A stretch of 33,659 nucleotides of DNA from Bacillota bacterium (lineage in GTDB: Bacteria > Bacillota > Clostridia > Christensenellales > CAG-138). Positions 24,482-33,205 of the stretch are shown here, in pieces; the first letter of the stretch is position 1; each line of letters begins with the position of its first letter. The notes beneath the pieces are model-generated. The model saw only the letters and a list, made by a program, of their open reading frames with translations. It was not told the DNA's origin and made no database searches. Position numbers and translations under genes: made by a program. The stretch lies in contig JAEWQH010000095.1 in assembly GCA_023399275.1 (NCBI GenBank), forward strand, positions 1 to 33,659, written 5' to 3'.

Positions 24482-24606
24482 AGTTCTGACCTCGTTTCGC
24501 TGGATAATTGGGAGGCCGCGTGTGCTGCCCAAAGCGTGCGAGCGGCCAACCGCCGGGCGCGAGTGCAGCATAGGTTGTGATGGAGCGGCAATTCTGATTT
24601 ACGAAA

Positions 24607-24635
24607 AGAATAACAAAGCGGCACCGGAATGTCAA
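24607..24635 (-). promoter_or_regulatory. Promoter of the sucrose phosphorylase gene
   Basis: On the minus strand TTGACA (24630-24635) and TATTCT (24607-24612) are spaced by 17 bases, giving a leader of about 120 bases that shows no other gene. Confidence 0.65.
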
Positions 24636-24637
24636 CC

Positions 24638-24652
24638 GATAACATGTTTATC
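24638..24652. promoter_or_regulatory. Operator-like palindrome next to the sucrose phosphorylase promoter
   Basis: GATAA (24638-24642) and TTATC (24648-24652) flank CATGT, just upstream of the -35 box. On the minus strand it includes ACATGTTAT, a nine-base string also found at the isomerase promoter (5656-5664). A LacI-family regulator is a candidate binder. Confidence 0.35.
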
Positions 24653-24762
24653 ACGAAAAAACGCAGGAATGACATATTGAATATCGTGCCCTGCATGGCC
24701 GGTGGAAAGAACCGTGCGAGGAGAATGACACAACAGTAATCGGGCGTTTTGTTTGACAAATG

Positions 24763-24771
24763 TGGTATAAT
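24763..24771 (+). promoter_or_regulatory. Extended -10 promoter, distal, for the ceramidase-like operon
   Basis: TGGTATAAT contains a perfect -10 with a TGN extension. TTGACA at 24754-24759 is too close to act as its -35. It lies 255 bases before the first gene of the operon. Confidence 0.4.
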
Positions 24772-24910
24772 CGTACAAACATGGGGAATTCGCTCGAAAC
24801 GCGCTTCAATAATATGTGCTTTGTTGCGTGAATAACCGATCGGATAGATTGTTCTGTTGGATCGGGAGAGGCAGCGGAAAGATTAAATCACCAAAATATA
24901 TGACAAACGG

Positions 24911-24939
24911 TTGACATTTAAAGATGCGTGAATTATGAT
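24911..24939 (+). promoter_or_regulatory. Proximal promoter of the ceramidase-like/esterase operon
   Basis: A perfect TTGACA (24911-24916) is followed after 17 bases by TATGAT (24934-24939). Predicted start near 24946 leaves about 80 bases of leader, which includes a small CGGCG/CGCCG hairpin (24977-24992) and GAGAGG before the ATG. Confidence 0.75.
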
Positions 24940-25025
24940 TGTGATACGACAAAACAACATGCTTTCCAGTAGAGCACGGCGAACACACGCCGACGCTTCG
25001 ACCGACAACGAGAGGTATTGATCCA

Positions 25026-26318
25026 ATGAAAACAGGGATAGCGCGGGATTGCGCTTTGCGCGTGGGAGCTGCAAAGTTATCGATCACGCCGGATACGGAT
25101 TTCTTCCCCTGCACGACATTTGAGGGCGTGCAATACCGCGGCGTCTACGCGCCCGTCTACGTGCGCGCAATTGCGCTCGGCAGCGGTGAGAAAACGGTCG
25201 TTATCGTATCGTTTGAGCTGCTGGCGGTCACCCACCGGCATGCGCTGAAAGAGCGCATCTCGCAGGCGCTGCGGATTCCCGAGGAAAACATCTTTCTTAC
25301 CGCGACGCACAATCATTGCGTGCCGCCGATTCCACACGAAGACGGGCTGATCAAGCTGGATCGTGAGACCGAGCCGCAGGTGCTCGCCTTTGCGGATCTC
25401 TGCGAAGAAAACGGCGTTGCCGCCGCGGTGCTCGCCTATCAGCGTATGGCGCCGGCGCGAATGCGGATCGACGAAGGAACCTCCTATATCAATGTAAACC
25501 GCGATCAGGAGTATGTGGACGGACACGACGAAGGCGTCAACTACGAAGGCCCTTCGGACAAGCAGGTGCTGCTGTTTCGCTTTGAGGATCTCTCCGGCAA
25601 GCCGATCGCGTTCTTACTCAACTATGCGGTGCATCCCAACTGCGAAGTGCTTGCGGGCTGCGAAAGCGACAATGCGAAGATATCCGGCGATCTGACCGGC
25701 GTGACCAGCCGGTATATTGAGGATTCCTTCGAGGGCGCGGTCGCCCTGTTTGCAAATGGTGCGGAGGGGAATCAAAACCCTGTCGCGAAGAACTATTGCC
25801 CCGTGTTTGCCGCGGATGGGTCGCATACCTGGGGGAAGATCGGCGAAGGGATTCGCGTGTATAACCAGGCGCTGGGCAAGCAGCTTGCGCTTGACGCGCT
25901 GCACGCAAAAAAAACGACGCAGTATACGAGCACGGTGCTGATGCAGACCGCGGCGACGAGGATCTCACTGCCCGGAATGCAGATCGACGAAGCCACCATT
26001 GGCACGCTGCCGAACGGCAGGTGGAAAATGAAGCCCGCCGATCCCGTAGAGGTCCGTTTCCAGCTGCTCCGGCTCAACGATGCGGTGCTGTACTTCATCT
26101 CCGGGGAGCCGGTTGCGCAGATCGGCCTGCGGCTGAAAGCGGAGTCGCCGATGGCACACACCGCGGTCATCGGCATCAGCGACGGACACTCCGGCTATTT
26201 TCCGGACGAATACGGCTATGAAGCGCATACGTTTGAATACTATCTGAGCAAGGTTCGCGCGTGCCCGACCGAAGCGTTTGTGCAGGCGCTGCACGAAATG
26301 CTGGGAAAGCTGGGCTGA
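25026..26318 (+). CDS. Neutral/alkaline ceramidase N-terminal-domain-like hydrolase
   Basis: The 430-residue product resembles the N-terminal catalytic domain of neutral ceramidases: LRVGAAKLSITP at the start, RGVYAPVYVRAIAL, ATHNHCVPP with candidate zinc ligands His95 and His97, NYAVHPNCEV and ISDGHSGYFPDEYGYE. Neutral ceramidases cleave an N-acyl amide and are secreted proteins of about 650-700 residues; this one is shorter, lacks the C-terminal domain and has no signal peptide, so it probably acts on another ester or amide in the cytoplasm. It is the first gene of a long operon and is followed after 5 bases by an acetylesterase-like gene. Substrate unknown. Confidence 0.8.
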   Translation: MKTGIARDCALRVGAAKLSITPDTDFFPCTTFEGVQYRGVYAPVYVRAIALGSGEKTVVIVSFELLAVTHRHALKERISQALRIPEENIFLTATHNHCVPPIPHEDGLIKLDRETEPQVLAFADLCEENGVAAAVLAYQRMAPARMRIDEGTSYINVNRDQEYVDGHDEGVNYEGPSDKQVLLFRFEDLSGKPIAFLLNYAVHPNCEVLAGCESDNAKISGDLTGVTSRYIEDSFEGAVALFANGAEGNQNPVAKNYCPVFAADGSHTWGKIGEGIRVYNQALGKQLALDALHAKKTTQYTSTVLMQTAATRISLPGMQIDEATIGTLPNGRWKMKPADPVEVRFQLLRLNDAVLYFISGEPVAQIGLRLKAESPMAHTAVIGISDGHSGYFPDEYGYEAHTFEYYLSKVRACPTEAFVQALHEMLGKLG

Positions 26319-26323
26319 TTCGC

Positions 26324-27904
26324 ATGCTCACGCTACATCCGCTGTTTTCCGCCGGGGCCGTCTTGCAGGCGGGGAAACCGCTCCCCGTCTGGGGCCGCGC
26401 AGAAGCGGGAAGTGCGATTACCGTCTCTCTGCAGGGAGAATCCGCCACGTGCGTTGCCGGCCCCGACCGCTGCTGGCGCGCGGTGCTGCCGCCGCTCAAG
26501 GTCAGCTTTGATGAAACGCTGAGCGTAACCGGCGCAGGCGAACATATCGTGACCGGCGGCATAGCGGTAGGCGGAGTCTGGCTCGCGTGCGGGCAGAGCA
26601 ACATGGAGTTTCCGATGCGCGCGTTGAAGGAGTTTCGCCGGCTGGCGCAAACAAATCTGTCCGCGGTGCGGCTCTACAGCGTTCCGCGCGTGAGCTACCC
26701 CGGTCAGTTGGAGGAGGATGATTTCTCCGAGTATCGCGTTTGGCGCGCCTGCACACCCGATCAGCTTTGGTATTATCCTGCGGTTCCGTTCTATTTCGCG
26801 ATGCGGCTCTTTGCGGCGCGGCATGTTCCGATCGGAATCATCAACTGTACGGTGGGCGGATCAACAGCCGCGGCCTGGGCGGACCCCGCGTTGCTGGAGC
26901 AGACGCGCGCGCGTGTCTGGGTAGACGAATACGAGCGCGCGATCGAGGGGCTTGACCTTGCGGCATATACGAAGCAATACAAGTCAAACCCGATGTTTCG
27001 CGCCAAGGAGCAGGACCATTCCGCATTTCGCGAGAAGATGTGGCGGGGGCATTCGTTTCCGGAGGGATTGTTCCTCAGGCGGCGCATTCGAACGATGGCG
27101 GCAAATATGCCGATGCCGGTCGTCGGCCCGCTGGACTATAACCGGCCCGGCGCGCTGTATGAAAACATGGTTCGCTCAATCGCGCCGTTTGCGGCGCGGG
27201 GCGTGCTCTGGTATCAGGGCGAAGCGGATGAGCGGCATCCCGAGGCGTATGCCGACGCGATGGACTGCGTGGTGGACAGCTGGCGCAGGCTGTGGGGCGA
27301 TGCGCTGCCGTTTCTGACGGTGCAGATTGCGCCCTATGCGGGATTCGCTCCGTTTGAGGCGAAAAGCTGGCCTTTGCTGCGGCAGGAACAGGCGGCGTTT
27401 GCCGCCCGCAAGGACGGCGTGTTTCTTACGAATGCGATGGATGAGGGCATGAAAAACGACATCCACCCCAAGAACAAACGCCCGGTCGGCGAGCGGCTCG
27501 CGCTGCTCGCGCGCGGAGCGGTCTACGGCGAAGCGATTCTCTGCAGGCCGCCGGCTGCGCAGGGGGCGCAGTTGGCGGGGGATGCGCTGCACATCCGGCT
27601 GAGCAACTGTGAAACAGGACTTTGGCGCAGCGGACGGCAGGTCGCAGCGTGGCAAGTCTTTGCCGACGGCGCACCGCTGCGGGGATTTCGTGTCACGCTG
27701 CGTGGCGGCGGCCTCACGATCCGCCACGGCAGGCTGCGCAAGGCGCATACGGTCGAGGTGCGATACGGCTGGACGAACTACTGCCGCTGTACGCTGGTCA
27801 ACGGCGCGCATATTCCGATTCAACCGTTTCGGCTCTGCCTGGAGCGGGTCGAATCGGGGAAAACACAAAACGAACGTTGCCAGATATTTGGCGGCGCGTT
27901 ATAA
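26324..27904 (+). CDS. Sialate O-acetylesterase-like SGNH hydrolase
   Basis: The 526-residue product has the SASA-family pattern: a beta-rich N-terminal part, nucleophile Ser92 in CGQSNMEF, IINCTVGGSTAAAW, WYQGEAD and the late DIHP with Asp379 and His381 as the rest of the catalytic set. Such enzymes remove O-acetyl groups from sugars, including sialic acids and plant glycans. There is no signal peptide, which argues for an intracellular substrate. The ATG is 5 bases after the ceramidase-like gene stop, and a sugar-binding lipoprotein gene follows after 16 bases, so the esterase and importer are in one operon. The specific acetylated sugar is not known; no sialic-acid catabolic genes are present. 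Confidence 0.87.
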   Translation: MLTLHPLFSAGAVLQAGKPLPVWGRAEAGSAITVSLQGESATCVAGPDRCWRAVLPPLKVSFDETLSVTGAGEHIVTGGIAVGGVWLACGQSNMEFPMRALKEFRRLAQTNLSAVRLYSVPRVSYPGQLEEDDFSEYRVWRACTPDQLWYYPAVPFYFAMRLFAARHVPIGIINCTVGGSTAAAWADPALLEQTRARVWVDEYERAIEGLDLAAYTKQYKSNPMFRAKEQDHSAFREKMWRGHSFPEGLFLRRRIRTMAANMPMPVVGPLDYNRPGALYENMVRSIAPFAARGVLWYQGEADERHPEAYADAMDCVVDSWRRLWGDALPFLTVQIAPYAGFAPFEAKSWPLLRQEQAAFAARKDGVFLTNAMDEGMKNDIHPKNKRPVGERLALLARGAVYGEAILCRPPAAQGAQLAGDALHIRLSNCETGLWRSGRQVAAWQVFADGAPLRGFRVTLRGGGLTIRHGRLRKAHTVEVRYGWTNYCRCTLVNGAHIPIQPFRLCLERVESGKTQNERCQIFGGAL

Positions 27905-27920
27905 AAAAGGAGGAGAATCC

Positions 27921-29447
27921 ATGAAAAAAACATTGCGTGCGCTGGCGCTCGGGTTGGTACTCGTGCTGGCGCTTGGCAGCCTCGCGGGCTGCACAGGCAA
28001 AACGGCTGAAAGCGGCGCAGAGACGGTTGTGCTCTCGGTTATGTCCTATAACCCGATTCCCGAGGATACGTCCAAGGTGGAGAGCGCGATCAACGAGTAC
28101 ATCGCCAGCACCTATCCGGATGCAAACGTTGCGGTTCAGCTGAAGATCTACTCGATCAGCGACTACCAGAGCAAGGTGAACCTTGCGCTTCAGAGCGGGC
28201 AGCAGATGGATCTGTTTATCCCGATCGGGTTCCAGAACTATGTTGCAAACAACCAGTGCCTTGCCATTGACGATCTGCTTGCCAAGTACGGCGAAGACAT
28301 GATCGCAAGCATCCAGCAGGACAATGGCGACAAGGCGTTTGTTCCATTCATGAAGGACGGCGTCACGTATGGCGTGCCTGTCAACCGCGTAAACGTTCTG
28401 ACGCCGGTCATCGTCTATGACGAGGATATGCTCACCGCGGCGGGCTTCACGGCGGACGACATCAATACGGTATTTGATCTGACGGAGGTCTTCGCCAAGA
28501 TCAAGGAGCTCTATCCGGATGTCTACTGCTTTAGCGGCATCATGGCGCAGGACTCCGGCATCATGGAGGTTTTGCAGCATGACACCTCGATGGACTACCT
28601 CTCCGACAGCGCGGTTTATGCCGGCGCATACCTCGGCGTTGCGTTTGGCGGCGACTCCACGGTGGTGAATCTCTTCGAGACCGACGCGTTCAAAACCTAC
28701 GCCTCTTTGATGCGCGATTGGTTTGACAACGGCTATCTGCCGGCGGATATGGCGACCTCCAGCACGACGGGCGTTGAGCTGCTCAATTCCGGCAAGGTCT
28801 TTAGCTGCCTCACCGTCTCCTCCGGAACGCCTTCGGTCAACGCCGCCATGCTGGCGAACCTGACCGGCAGAAATATCCAGATGAAGTACATTTCGACATC
28901 CTACTACACGACGGCGGACGCGGGCTATGCGTACGCAATCTCCAGCACGACCAAGGTGCCGGATGCCGCGATGAAACTGCTGAACCTGATCTACACGGAT
29001 TCGTTTGTCTACAACACGATCCTCTATGGCATCGAAGGGGAAGACTACGTGATGACCGATGATCAGCACTGGGCGTATCCCGAAGGACTCGACCAGAACA
29101 CGGTATCTTACACGGTCGCGACTTCTTATGGCCTGATTGGCTCCGAGCGGTTGTCTTACCTGCAGGCAGGGAATACAATGGAGGAAGTCCTGGTGCGCCT
29201 CCAGCAGAATGCGGAAGCGACGAGTTCCCCGTTCTACGGCTTTGTGTTCGACCCGGCGAATGTCTCCAATGAGATGACGGCGCTGCAAAACGTCTACGCG
29301 CAGTATATGCCCGGTCTGATCTGCGGAAGCGTCGATACCGAAAGCACGATTGCCGCGTTCAACGAGGCGCTGTATGCCGCCGGCCTGGAGAAGGTTATTG
29401 CGGAAAAACAGACGCAGCTTGACGCCTGGATCACCACCCAGGGGTAA
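27921..29447 (+). CDS. Extracellular sugar-binding lipoprotein (ABC, family 1, LplA-type)
   Basis: The 508-residue product has a signal peptide with lipobox LAGC, then a large solute-binding domain (VVLSVMSYNPIPEDTSKVE onward, GQQMDLFIPIG, and a C-terminal DAWITTQG). Size and neighbours match the LplA/YtcQ-type binding proteins of oligosaccharide importers. AAAAAGGAGGAG gives a strong ribosome site. It would bind an oligosaccharide or decorated sugar outside the cell for the two permeases downstream. The gap to the first permease carries two very strong hairpins. Confidence 0.9.
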   Translation: MKKTLRALALGLVLVLALGSLAGCTGKTAESGAETVVLSVMSYNPIPEDTSKVESAINEYIASTYPDANVAVQLKIYSISDYQSKVNLALQSGQQMDLFIPIGFQNYVANNQCLAIDDLLAKYGEDMIASIQQDNGDKAFVPFMKDGVTYGVPVNRVNVLTPVIVYDEDMLTAAGFTADDINTVFDLTEVFAKIKELYPDVYCFSGIMAQDSGIMEVLQHDTSMDYLSDSAVYAGAYLGVAFGGDSTVVNLFETDAFKTYASLMRDWFDNGYLPADMATSSTTGVELLNSGKVFSCLTVSSGTPSVNAAMLANLTGRNIQMKYISTSYYTTADAGYAYAISSTTKVPDAAMKLLNLIYTDSFVYNTILYGIEGEDYVMTDDQHWAYPEGLDQNTVSYTVATSYGLIGSERLSYLQAGNTMEEVLVRLQQNAEATSSPFYGFVFDPANVSNEMTALQNVYAQYMPGLICGSVDTESTIAAFNEALYAAGLEKVIAEKQTQLDAWITTQG

Positions 29448-29477
29448 GCAACCGGCATTTGCAAAACCATGCCCCTC

Positions 29478-29500
29478 GCCGCCGGACAGCGTCCGGCGGC
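29478..29500 (+). other. Perfect hairpin after the binding-protein gene
   Basis: GCCGCCGGAC (29478-29487) and GTCCGGCGGC (29491-29500) form a ten-base stem with an AGC loop, 31 bases after the stop, with no T-run. Confidence 0.7.
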
Positions 29501-29515
29501 ATCCGAAACACGCAT

Positions 29516-29551
29516 CAAGGCAGAACGGGGAACGTTCCCCGTTCTGCCTTG
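29516..29551. repeat. Perfect 36-bp palindrome between binding-protein and permease genes
   Basis: Bases 29516-29533 and 29534-29551 are exact reverse complements with no spacer; the centre is GGGGAACGTTCCCC. In RNA it would form a stem of up to about 16 bp with a minimal loop. There is no T-run. It ends 20 bases before the permease ATG and just before its AAAGGGA ribosome site. Confidence 0.8.
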
Positions 29552-29571
29552 CAACGAAAGGGATACTGCCC

Positions 29572-30513
29572 ATGAGAAACATGAGCGACTTACAGCAAAA
29601 AAAGAAGAAGGCAATCGCTCGAACGAATCTCTCGCTGCTGCTGATCGCGCTGCCCGGCCTGCTCTATCTGCTGATCAACAACTATATTCCGATGGCCGGG
29701 GTTTTCATCGCATTCAAAAAAATCGACTATGTCAAGGGGATTTTCGACAGCGATTGGGTCGGGTTTGACAACTTTAAGTATCTGTTTCAAACCGACGCGG
29801 CATGGGTTATGATCCGAAACACCGTGCTGTATAATCTGGTGTTCATCGCCGTGGGTACGGCGCTCGCGATCATGCTCGCCATATTCATGTCGGAGATCAC
29901 GAGTAAGTTCGCCGCAAAATGGTTTCAAACGGGGCTTCTGCTGCCGAACCTCGTTTCCATGGTGATCGTATCCTACCTCGTGTTTGCGCTCCTGAGCACG
30001 GAAAACGGGTTGATCAACAAGCAGATCCTCCAGCCGCTCGGGGAAAAAGCCGTCAACTGGTATTCGGAGATGCGATACTGGCCTGCCATACTGGTGATCG
30101 TACAGTCGTGGAAAACGGCCGGATACACCTCCATCATCTACATTGCCAGCATCGCCGGCATCGACAAGCAGGTGTATGAAGCGGCGCGGATCGACGGCGC
30201 CGGCAAGCTCACGCAGATCTTCAAGATCACGCTGCCCATGCTTACCCCTACGATATCGATCATGGTGCTGATGATGATCGGCAGGATCTTCGCTTCGGAC
30301 TTCGGCCTGTTTTACCAGGTGCCTATGAACTCCGGCGCGCTCTTCCCGGTGACGCAGACGATCGACACCTATGTATACCGTGCGCTTATGAGCAGCAACG
30401 ATATCGCCATGTCCTCCGCTGCGGGCCTCTTCCAGTCGGTATTGGGGTTTGCCCTCGTCATGATCGCAAACGCGATCGTCAAGCGGAAAAACCCGGAAAA
30501 CGCCCTGTTTTAA
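29572..30513 (+). CDS. Oligosaccharide ABC importer permease (LplB-type)
   Basis: The 313-residue membrane protein starts with a basic segment, then LLLIALPGLLYLLINNYIPM, and has about six hydrophobic segments. The EAA loop is YEAARIDGAGKLTQIFKITLP, where the ATPase docks, and the ending DIAMSSAAGLFQSVLGFALVM is typical of LplB/YteP permeases. ATG at 29572 follows AAAGGGA. It pairs with the next permease gene, 13 bases downstream. No ATPase gene is present in this operon. Confidence 0.93.
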   Translation: MRNMSDLQQKKKKAIARTNLSLLLIALPGLLYLLINNYIPMAGVFIAFKKIDYVKGIFDSDWVGFDNFKYLFQTDAAWVMIRNTVLYNLVFIAVGTALAIMLAIFMSEITSKFAAKWFQTGLLLPNLVSMVIVSYLVFALLSTENGLINKQILQPLGEKAVNWYSEMRYWPAILVIVQSWKTAGYTSIIYIASIAGIDKQVYEAARIDGAGKLTQIFKITLPMLTPTISIMVLMMIGRIFASDFGLFYQVPMNSGALFPVTQTIDTYVYRALMSSNDIAMSSAAGLFQSVLGFALVMIANAIVKRKNPENALF

Positions 30514-30526
30514 GGAGAGCTCAAGC

Positions 30527-31426
30527 ATGAAGCATTTGCAGTCAAAAAGCGAGACGATTTTTCGCAGGATTTCGACCGGCGCACTGATTCTCTGGACGCT
30601 CGGGGCGTTTCTGCCTTTTTTACTGATCATCATCGGTTCTCTTACCGATGAGACGGCGCTCGTGAACAACGGATTTTCGTTTTTTCCCGAGAAATGGAGC
30701 CTGGATGCGTATACGTATATGTTCAAGCAGGCCAAGGTCATATTCCGCGCGTACGGCATCTCCGTTACCGTTACGCTCGTGGGCACGTTCATCAGCCTGA
30801 TCATCACGAGCATGCTCGGCTATGCGCTCTCCCGGCCCGATTTTAAGCTGAAGAATGTGCTGTCGTTTCTCGTATATTTCACGATGCTGTTCAACGGCGG
30901 CATCGTGCCGAGCTATATCATGTGGACGCGCGGGTTTGCCGTCAACAACACGCTGCTGGCGCTGCTGCTGCCAAACTATCTGATGAGTGCGTTCAACGTG
31001 TTTCTCGTGAGAAACTACTACAAAAACAACATTCCGCCCGCGCTGCAGGAGGCCGCCAAGATAGACGGCGCAAGCGATCTGCAGATCTATTTTCAAATCA
31101 TGCTGCCGCTGTCGATCCCGGTCAGCGTTACGGTGGGCCTCTTTACTGCGCTGGCCTACTGGAACGATTGGGTAAACGCGCTCTACTATGTGGATGACAC
31201 GCGCCTGTATGGGATTCAAAACCTGCTCGTGCGCATGATGAACAACATTCAGTTTCTCTCCACGCCGGCCGGGTCACAGCTCGCCGCCGGCAAGTATATC
31301 GCGCTGCCGAGCAACGGGATACGGATGTCTATGGCGGTGATCGGCATTTTACCGATTCTGGTCGCGCTGCCGTTCGTGCAGAAATACATCGTCAAAGGCG
31401 TTGTGGTCGGCGCGATCAAAGAGTGA
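30527..31426 (+). CDS. Oligosaccharide ABC importer permease (YtcP/MalG-type)
   Basis: The 299-residue membrane protein has about six hydrophobic segments, LGYALSRPDFKLKNVLSFLV, FNGGIVPSYIMWTRGFAVNN and the EAA loop LQEAAKIDGASDLQIYFQIM, all typical of the YtcP partner of LplB permeases. It ends with VQKYIVKGVVVGAIKE, the usual last residues of this family. AAGGAGAG precedes the ATG. The ATPase that should energise the pair must be encoded elsewhere, as is common for MsmK-like shared ATPases in Bacillota. Confidence 0.94.
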   Translation: MKHLQSKSETIFRRISTGALILWTLGAFLPFLLIIIGSLTDETALVNNGFSFFPEKWSLDAYTYMFKQAKVIFRAYGISVTVTLVGTFISLIITSMLGYALSRPDFKLKNVLSFLVYFTMLFNGGIVPSYIMWTRGFAVNNTLLALLLPNYLMSAFNVFLVRNYYKNNIPPALQEAAKIDGASDLQIYFQIMLPLSIPVSVTVGLFTALAYWNDWVNALYYVDDTRLYGIQNLLVRMMNNIQFLSTPAGSQLAAGKYIALPSNGIRMSMAVIGILPILVALPFVQKYIVKGVVVGAIKE

Positions 31427-31480
31427 GCGAGTACCCTGCGCGTCGCGTGCGGCGCGCAGCGGACCGGGAAGGAGAAGTAT

Positions 31481-32302
31481 ATGGCGGTATTCCATATCGA
31501 TATGATGTCCAACGCGCTGATGCGCCATAATTCGATTACGGCGATCATCCCCGTCGAGAAGCCGGACGTACCGGATTTCTCGGTTCCGAAACCGGACAAG
31601 CCGCTTAAAACAATCATTCTGCTGCATGGATATCGCGGCAATGAGCTGGACTGGATCTACGAAACCCGCATCGTCTCGCTGGCGCTGATCCATCAGGTTG
31701 CGGTGATCATGCCTGCGGCGGACAATAGCTTTTATCTGGACGATGCGGTGCGTGGGCAGCATTATGAAAAATTCATCTGTAAAGAGCTGGTGGATTTTGT
31801 GCGCAGCGTGTTTCCCGTTTCAGATAAGCGCGAGGATACCACGCTCGCCGGCCTTTCGATGGGCGGCTTTGGCGCGCTGTATAACGGCCTGAAGCACAGC
31901 GACGTCTTTGGCAGCATTTTCGCGTTTTCCTCGGCGCTGATTCAGGATGGCATACGCGATATGAAGCCGGGGGATAGAAACGAGGTCGCCTCCTACGAGT
32001 ATTATCGCCATGTGTTTGGCGAACCGGGCCAAATCTCCGGCGGAGAAAGCGATCCGAAGGAGATGGCGCGGCGCCTCGCTCTGGGCAGCAACCCGCTGCC
32101 GAAGATCTTTATGGCCTGCGGCACCGAGGACTTTCTGATCGAGCCGAACCGCTCATTTCATGCCTGCCTTCAGGAAAACGGCATCCCGCATGAATACCGC
32201 GAGTGCCCCGGCGGCCATGAATGGCGGCTCTGGGATCGCTGGATCGAGGAATCGATGCGCTGGCTCTATGGTGAGAGAGAGAACCCGTTTTTGCGTCGCT
32301 GA
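31481..32302 (+). CDS. Alpha/beta hydrolase, esterase D/EstA (tributyrin esterase)-type
   Basis: The 273-residue product has LLHGYRGN for the oxyanion hole, nucleophile Ser126 in GLSMGG, Asp217 in CGTEDF and His246 in GGHEW, i.e. a complete triad of the esterase D (PF00756) family. EstA-type members in Bacillota hydrolyse short acyl esters. No signal peptide, so cytoplasmic. AAGGAGAAG precedes the ATG. It follows the second permease in the same operon by 54 bases, which include a CTGCGCG/CGCGCAG hairpin (31436-31459). A paralogue starts at 33206. Confidence 0.9.
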   Translation: MAVFHIDMMSNALMRHNSITAIIPVEKPDVPDFSVPKPDKPLKTIILLHGYRGNELDWIYETRIVSLALIHQVAVIMPAADNSFYLDDAVRGQHYEKFICKELVDFVRSVFPVSDKREDTTLAGLSMGGFGALYNGLKHSDVFGSIFAFSSALIQDGIRDMKPGDRNEVASYEYYRHVFGEPGQISGGESDPKEMARRLALGSNPLPKIFMACGTEDFLIEPNRSFHACLQENGIPHEYRECPGGHEWRLWDRWIEESMRWLYGERENPFLRR

Positions 32303-32316
32303 TGGAGGCGGGTGCC

Positions 32317-33165
32317 ATGAAGAAGCTGAAGCTGAAAGACGGCGTAACGCTTGCTTACCGTGAGTTTGGCGCGGGGGAGAAGGTTCTGCTTTCCACGCAG
32401 AACTTCTTTCTTTCCGCCAGCCATATGGAGCTGCTCGCAAGCGCGCCGTACGATTACCACGTCTACTTGATTACCATGCGTGGTTTCGGCGCGTCGGATC
32501 ATGTGCACGCAGAGCAGCCGGCGGACTGGGTCAGGGTCTGGGGCGAGGATTTGCTTGCTTTTGCGGACGGAATCGGTGCAGAGCGCTTTTATTACACGGG
32601 GGTTTCTCACGGCACGCTGGCGGGCTGGTATGTCGCCATGCACGCGCCACACAGGCTGCGGGCGTTTGCCGCGGTCTCGGGGCTTCCGCTGTTCTCCCCG
32701 CCGGGCGCGCCGCTGCCGATTCAACTGCCGCAGTGGTATGAGGAAGGGATCGTCGGAAATCGCGAGGCGCTTAAAAAGATGGCTTGGGATCTGTGGTATC
32801 CGACGAACGATCCCGCCCGGCTAAAGCGCAGGGAACGCTGCCGTGCGGAGCATCTGGAGATTCTTGCCGCGCGCAGCCGCGAGGAGTTTGAGGTAAACGT
32901 AACCAACATGAGCGCCTGCGAAGCGGCGACGGAGGAAGCGTTTCTGGCCCGAATATCAAAGATCGACATTCCGGTGCTTTTGCTGTTTGGCATGCGGGAT
33001 GCATCCTGCCCCTTATCGCGGGCAATCGAGATCGTTTCGCGCATCGCGGGAGCAAAGTTTGTCTCCTATGAGCATTTTGAGCATGGGGCGCCGGATGAGT
33101 GCCCCGAGCTGACCGCGCAGGAGTGCGACCTGTTTTTCCGGCAGACGGAGGGGCGCATCCTGTAG
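32317..33165 (+). CDS. Alpha/beta hydrolase
   Basis: The 282-residue product has the classic alpha/beta hydrolase order: MRGFGASD, nucleophile Ser97 in GVSHGT, acid Asp228 in FGMRDASCP and His256 in FEHGAPDE. Unlike most relatives, the region before the nucleophile has no HG oxyanion motif (LLSTQNFFLS instead). ATG at 32317 is preferred because GGAGG lies eight bases upstream; an ATG at 32302 overlapping the previous stop would add five residues. It sits between two EstA-type esterases in one operon. Reaction not known. Confidence 0.87.
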   Translation: MKKLKLKDGVTLAYREFGAGEKVLLSTQNFFLSASHMELLASAPYDYHVYLITMRGFGASDHVHAEQPADWVRVWGEDLLAFADGIGAERFYYTGVSHGTLAGWYVAMHAPHRLRAFAAVSGLPLFSPPGAPLPIQLPQWYEEGIVGNREALKKMAWDLWYPTNDPARLKRRERCRAEHLEILAARSREEFEVNVTNMSACEAATEEAFLARISKIDIPVLLLFGMRDASCPLSRAIEIVSRIAGAKFVSYEHFEHGAPDECPELTAQECDLFFRQTEGRIL

Positions 33166-33205
33166 CCGCCCGGCGAAAGGACGACACGAAAGGGAGAGAT
33201 AGACG

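Noticed and set aside
24754..24771. TTGACA and TATAAT only six bases apart
   Set aside because: The spacing is far too short for a sigma-A promoter; only the extended -10 was kept.
27798..29582. Long minus-strand open frame (594 codons) opposite the binding-protein gene
   Set aside because: Antisense to a convincing lipoprotein gene, with no motif or plausible start; shadow frame.
29590..30813. Long minus-strand open frame across both permease genes
   Set aside because: Opposite to two clear membrane proteins with EAA loops and spanning both; shadow frame.
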